In this document: piece by piece, positions 6,514-8,950 of the stretch
Position numbering within the stretch: the stretch's first letter is position 1
Layout of the letters: each line of letters opens with the position of its first letter
Assembly (NCBI GenBank): GCA_002298665.1
Contig: DBKW01000083.1
Span: 1-8,950 of the forward strand
Reading direction: 5' to 3'
DNA length: 8,950 nt
DNA from: Verrucomicrobia bacterium UBA740
GTDB taxonomy: Bacteria > Verrucomicrobiota > Kiritimatiellia > RFP12 > UBA1067
Made by a program: the position numbers and the translations under genes
The notes under the pieces: generated by a model
What the model was told of the DNA's origin: nothing
Database searches by the model: none
What the model saw: the letters and a program-made list of their open reading frames with translations, nothing else

Positions 6514-7800
6514 ATGAGTTTTCTCGTCATACAGGGGGGACGCGTGATTTCGGGCGTGCACGCCGTCTCCGGGAACAAAAACGCCGCGCTGCCCATGATT
6601 GCCGCGGCGCTTTTGACGTCCGAACCGGTGACGCTCGAGAATGTGCCGGATATCGCCGACGTGACGAGCATGCTGGACGCGGCGAAGACGTTCGGCGCGC
6701 AGATCGTGCGCGATTCCGCCGCCGGGACGGTCACGCTCGTGACGCCGAAGATCCGTTCCGTTCGGATTTCCCGCGAACTCGCCGCCCAGACGCGCACAAG
6801 TTTCCTTTTCGCCGGACCTCTCCTGGCGCGCACGGGGCGCGCGTCTTTTCCGCCCCCCGGCGGGGACGCGATAGGACACCGGCGGCTCGATACGCATTTC
6901 GCCGGTTTCAAGGCGCTGGGCGCGAAGACGGTGGCCGGGCGCAAGACGTTGCGGTTCAAGGGCGCCTTGCAGGGGGCGCACATTCTCCTCGACGAGGCGA
7001 GCGTCACGGCGACGGAGAACCTTCTGATGGCGAGCGTTTTGGCCAAAGGGCGGACGGAAATATACAATGCCGCCTGCGAACCGCATGTCGTCGACTTGGC
7101 GCGGCAGTTGAAAGCCATGGGTGCGCGGATCGAGGGCGAGGGGACGAACCGTCTGATCGTGGAAGGCGTGGACGCGCTGAAAGGGTGCACCGCGCGCGTC
7201 GGGTGCGACTACATCGAGGCGGGCAGCTACATCGCCGCGGCGGCGGTCACGGGCGGCGAACTGCAGTTGACTAACGTCGATCCGGAACCGTTCGCGGTGC
7301 TGGAAGGCGCCTTCCGCCGTTTCGGCGTCACGTGGACGATCGACGCCAAGGCGCATACCCTGCGCTACGTGCCGAAGAAACGGCTCCGGATGCGCTACGA
7401 CCTGGGCGATACGATACCTTCCGTCTCGGACGGAACCTGGCCGGCGTTTCCGTCGGACATGCTTTCCGTCCTGATCGTGCTGGCGACGCAGGCGCGCGGC
7501 ACGTGTCTGTTTTTCGAGAAGATGTTCGAGTCGCGACTCTATTTTGTGGACCATCTCAAGCAGATGGGCGCGAAGATCGTGCAGTGCGACCCCCACCGGG
7601 TGGTCGTGACGGGACCTTCTCCCCTCTATGGCGAAACGGTGTCCTCGCCCGACATCCGCGCCGGCATTTCGCTCGTCATAGCCGCGCTGGCGGCGAAAGG
7701 GACCTCCACCATACTGAATGCGGAGCGCATCGACCGCGGCTATGTGGCGGTCGATCGCCAGTTGCGCGCGCTGGGCGCCAACATCGAACGGAAGGATTGA
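6514..7800 (+). CDS. murA: UDP-N-acetylglucosamine 1-carboxyvinyltransferase, Cys-to-Asp variant
   Basis: 428 residues (E. coli 419). MurA transfers enolpyruvate from PEP to UDP-GlcNAc, the first committed step of peptidoglycan synthesis. Conserved residues can be placed: K22 in SGNKNAALP (E. coli K22), R94 (R91), R123, D126 and H128 in the active-site loop, D315 in FPSDM (D305), D380 and R382 in SPDIRA (D369, R371), and R408 in DRGY (R397). The loop residue corresponding to catalytic C115, which fosfomycin alkylates, is D118 (PPPGGDAIG). Cys-to-Asp enzymes are known from mycobacteria and Chlamydia and remain active but fosfomycin-insensitive. The start is one base after the upstream stop, without a clear ribosome binding site. 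A second MurA elsewhere cannot be excluded. Confidence 0.95.
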   Translation: MSFLVIQGGRVISGVHAVSGNKNAALPMIAAALLTSEPVTLENVPDIADVTSMLDAAKTFGAQIVRDSAAGTVTLVTPKIRSVRISRELAAQTRTSFLFAGPLLARTGRASFPPPGGDAIGHRRLDTHFAGFKALGAKTVAGRKTLRFKGALQGAHILLDEASVTATENLLMASVLAKGRTEIYNAACEPHVVDLARQLKAMGARIEGEGTNRLIVEGVDALKGCTARVGCDYIEAGSYIAAAAVTGGELQLTNVDPEPFAVLEGAFRRFGVTWTIDAKAHTLRYVPKKRLRMRYDLGDTIPSVSDGTWPAFPSDMLSVLIVLATQARGTCLFFEKMFESRLYFVDHLKQMGAKIVQCDPHRVVVTGPSPLYGETVSSPDIRAGISLVIAALAAKGTSTILNAERIDRGYVAVDRQLRALGANIERKD

Positions 7801-7806
7801 GGGGCG

Positions 7807-8712
7807 ATGGGCGTGAAGATAGCAATCGAGGGCGAATTGCCGCGGGATTTCGGGCTGGCGCGCCCCAAGTTGAAGGCGGCGGCCGCCTGTTTCGCCGCAC
7901 GTTCCGCGGCGCGGGCGCGGCAGATTTTCCGCGAAGTCACGGTTATTCTGCAGAATGACGCCGAAAGCGACGAAGTGCACCGCGGCATATTGGGCGTCGA
8001 AGGCGCGACGGACGTCATAACCCAGCGCTACGATGCCTTGCCGCCCGAACCGCCCGGGGTCTACGGCGAACTTTACGTGAACGTCGAGCGCGCCCGCCAA
8101 GCCGCCCCCAAACGCCGCGGCTGGTCACCGGCGAAGGAACTCCTCCTCTATATCGCGCATGGGATGGACCACCTCTCGGGTGCGGACGACCAGAGTCCGG
8201 CGGACTATGCCCGCATGCGTCGGCGGGAACTCGGCTGGCTGAAGGGGCTGGCGCTGGGTGTTGCGGCGCTTTTTCTGGCTTGGGCGCCGCTTGCGGCGCA
8301 GGCGCAGGAGGAAGAAGATTGGGAGCGCGCCTACGGGAGCGTCGGCGGGACGCTGGTTCTTCCGCAAGGCGGCGTGGATATGCGCCGTCTGGGCGGCGCG
8401 GCGTTTCGCCTGGGGTATTATGTGGACGATTTTCTCGCGGTCGAGGCTTGCGCCGCGGCACTGGAGAACGTGGCCGGGCTCGGCCTCCAGGGGCTTTGGC
8501 ACTGGTGGGGCTACGAGAAGGCGGATCCCTTCTTTACATTCGGCGCCACGGGTTGGATAGACGGCACGGTAGGCCCGACAGGCGGGATAGGGCTTTTCTA
8601 TCATTTGGACGATTGGTGGTCCGTCCGTTTTGACGCGCAGGCCACGCTGGGGCTCGATTCGTCCCCGGGAATGGTCTACGCCTTTTCGGCGGGCGTGCAG
8701 TACGCTTTTTAA
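7807..8712 (+). CDS. ybeY: YbeY-type endoribonuclease fused in frame to an outer-membrane beta-barrel
   Basis: 301 residues, about twice the usual YbeY length. Residues 1 to about 147 match YbeY, a metal-dependent RNase involved in 16S rRNA maturation and ribosome quality control: TDVIT (68-72), GELYVNVERA (87-96) and the metal motif HGMDHLSGADD (118-128). H118 and H122 are present; the third ligand, His in E. coli, is D128. Residues 137-167 then look like a Sec signal peptide, with an Arg-rich start, hydrophobic 148-162, and AQAQ at the cleavage site. Residues about 173-301 show eight amphipathic strands ending in YAF, as in small OmpX-like barrels. No stop separates the halves, so this is either a true fusion or ybeY with a nested gene. 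GAAGGA (7791-7796) lies ten bases before the ATG. Confidence 0.8.
   Translation: MGVKIAIEGELPRDFGLARPKLKAAAACFAARSAARARQIFREVTVILQNDAESDEVHRGILGVEGATDVITQRYDALPPEPPGVYGELYVNVERARQAAPKRRGWSPAKELLLYIAHGMDHLSGADDQSPADYARMRRRELGWLKGLALGVAALFLAWAPLAAQAQEEEDWERAYGSVGGTLVLPQGGVDMRRLGGAAFRLGYYVDDFLAVEACAAALENVAGLGLQGLWHWWGYEKADPFFTFGATGWIDGTVGPTGGIGLFYHLDDWWSVRFDAQATLGLDSSPGMVYAFSAGVQYAF
8215..8712 (+). CDS. Candidate nested start: small outer-membrane beta-barrel protein
   Basis: An in-frame ATG at 8215 (residue 137 of the longer frame) would give 165 residues: signal peptide MRRRELGWLKGLALGVAALF onward, predicted cleavage near AQA-Q, then a mature part of about 134 residues with eight predicted strands (for example FRLGYYV, FFTFGATGWI, GGIGLFYHL, MVYAFSAGVQYAF) and terminal Phe, the BAM recognition signature. 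A barrel needs an N-terminal signal, which this start provides and the full fusion does not. Against it: no good ribosome binding site precedes 8215, and Met followed by basic residues fits the last YbeY helix anyway. The barrel's function is unknown. Confidence 0.45.
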   Translation: MRRRELGWLKGLALGVAALFLAWAPLAAQAQEEEDWERAYGSVGGTLVLPQGGVDMRRLGGAAFRLGYYVDDFLAVEACAAALENVAGLGLQGLWHWWGYEKADPFFTFGATGWIDGTVGPTGGIGLFYHLDDWWSVRFDAQATLGLDSSPGMVYAFSAGVQYAF

Positions 8713-8718
8713 GGAGGT
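8711..8718 (+). promoter_or_regulatory. Consensus ribosome binding site of hslO
   Basis: AAGGAGGT is a full complement of the 16S anti-Shine-Dalgarno tail. Its first two bases are the last two of the preceding TAA stop, and the ATG is at 8723. It is the strongest site in the window, predicting efficient initiation independent of upstream translation. Confidence 0.85.
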
Positions 8719-8722
8719 CATC

Positions 8723-8950
8723 ATGAAGAATGAACGTGAAGTCTGGTATGATTCGGCGGCGAAAGTTTCCGTGACGATTGTGGACGTGTCGGACGCCGCG
8801 CTCGCTTTGGCGCGTGGACATTTGTGCGGCCCCACCGCGGCTACGGCTTTGGCGCGCGGACTGGCCGCCGTGGCGCTTCTCGGGTCGGAGACCTCCGAAC
8901 CCGGCGAAACGGTCATCCTGCAGACGAAATGCACGGGTCCGCTCGGCGGG
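8723..8950 (+). CDS. hslO: Hsp33 redox-regulated chaperone, N-terminal part (runs off the window)
   Basis: The first 76 codons are present; the complete family is about 290 residues. The segment VTIVDVSDAALALARGHLCG, then TAATALARGLAAVALLGSE and ILQTKCTGPLGG match the start of the Hsp33 fold. Hsp33 is a cytoplasmic holdase activated by oxidation of four zinc-binding cysteines near its C-terminus, which lie outside the window, so redox function cannot be confirmed. It starts 10 bp after the barrel stop and is probably co-transcribed with it. Confidence 0.88.
   Translation, partial: MKNEREVWYDSAAKVSVTIVDVSDAALALARGHLCGPTAATALARGLAAVALLGSETSEPGETVILQTKCTGPLGG

Noticed and set aside
5784..8100. 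Two long minus-strand open frames (5784-7190 and 6427-8100) opposite ktrA, murA and ybeY
   Set aside because: They result from the same codon-aligned avoidance of rare codons, and no domain or ribosome binding site supports them.

Overview
The window reads as a GC-rich chromosomal segment from a Gram-negative (two-membrane) bacterium. All ten recognisable genes lie on the + strand. The outer-membrane barrel, the lipoprotein signal and the peptidoglycan genes point to an outer membrane. The mix of an HU-like/DUF4469 DNA-binding protein, a secreted PGGGY-type esterase and a lipoprotein sugar-isomerase fold resembles the PVC superphylum (Verrucomicrobiota/Kiritimatiellota/Lentisphaerota). The E. 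coli-like TATAAT boxes and the AAGGAGGT ribosome binding site argue against Bacteroidota, which also carry HU/DUF4469 proteins. The lineage is an inference; no rRNA is present to settle it.

Layout. Positions 1-833 hold a strong promoter and a nucleoid-type DNA-binding gene. Positions 834-941 are a short intergenic region with a perfect 9-bp inverted repeat around a second promoter. From 942 to the end runs a tight, co-directional gene string: nfo (endonuclease IV), panC (pantothenate synthetase, 4-bp overlap), a secreted tandem-duplicated esterase, a membrane-anchored LysM protein, a lipoprotein TIM-barrel isomerase homologue, a KtrA/TrkA-type potassium regulator, murA, a ybeY reading frame continuing into an outer-membrane beta-barrel, and the start of hslO (Hsp33). 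Gaps are mostly 1-40 bp and no intrinsic terminator is visible, so most of this may be one transcript. No gap after position 942 exceeds 39 bp.

Functionally the string mixes housekeeping (DNA repair, CoA precursor, peptidoglycan precursor, RNA processing, redox chaperone) with envelope and secreted functions (two-domain esterase, lipoprotein isomerase, LysM anchor, barrel). I see no CRISPR, IS element, phage, tRNA or defence system.

The most notable points are: (1) MurA has Asp in place of the usual catalytic Cys, predicting intrinsic fosfomycin resistance; (2) the LysM protein has a TonB/TolA-type energy-coupling transmembrane motif (Ser-x3-His-x6-Leu-x3-Ser) but a LysM domain where a TonB C-terminus would be; (3) its linker is encoded by a palindrome-rich 22-bp tandem repeat read in rotating frames; (4) YbeY is fused in frame to a signal peptide plus eight-strand barrel, possibly a nested gene; (5) the secreted esterase is duplicated with both catalytic triads intact.
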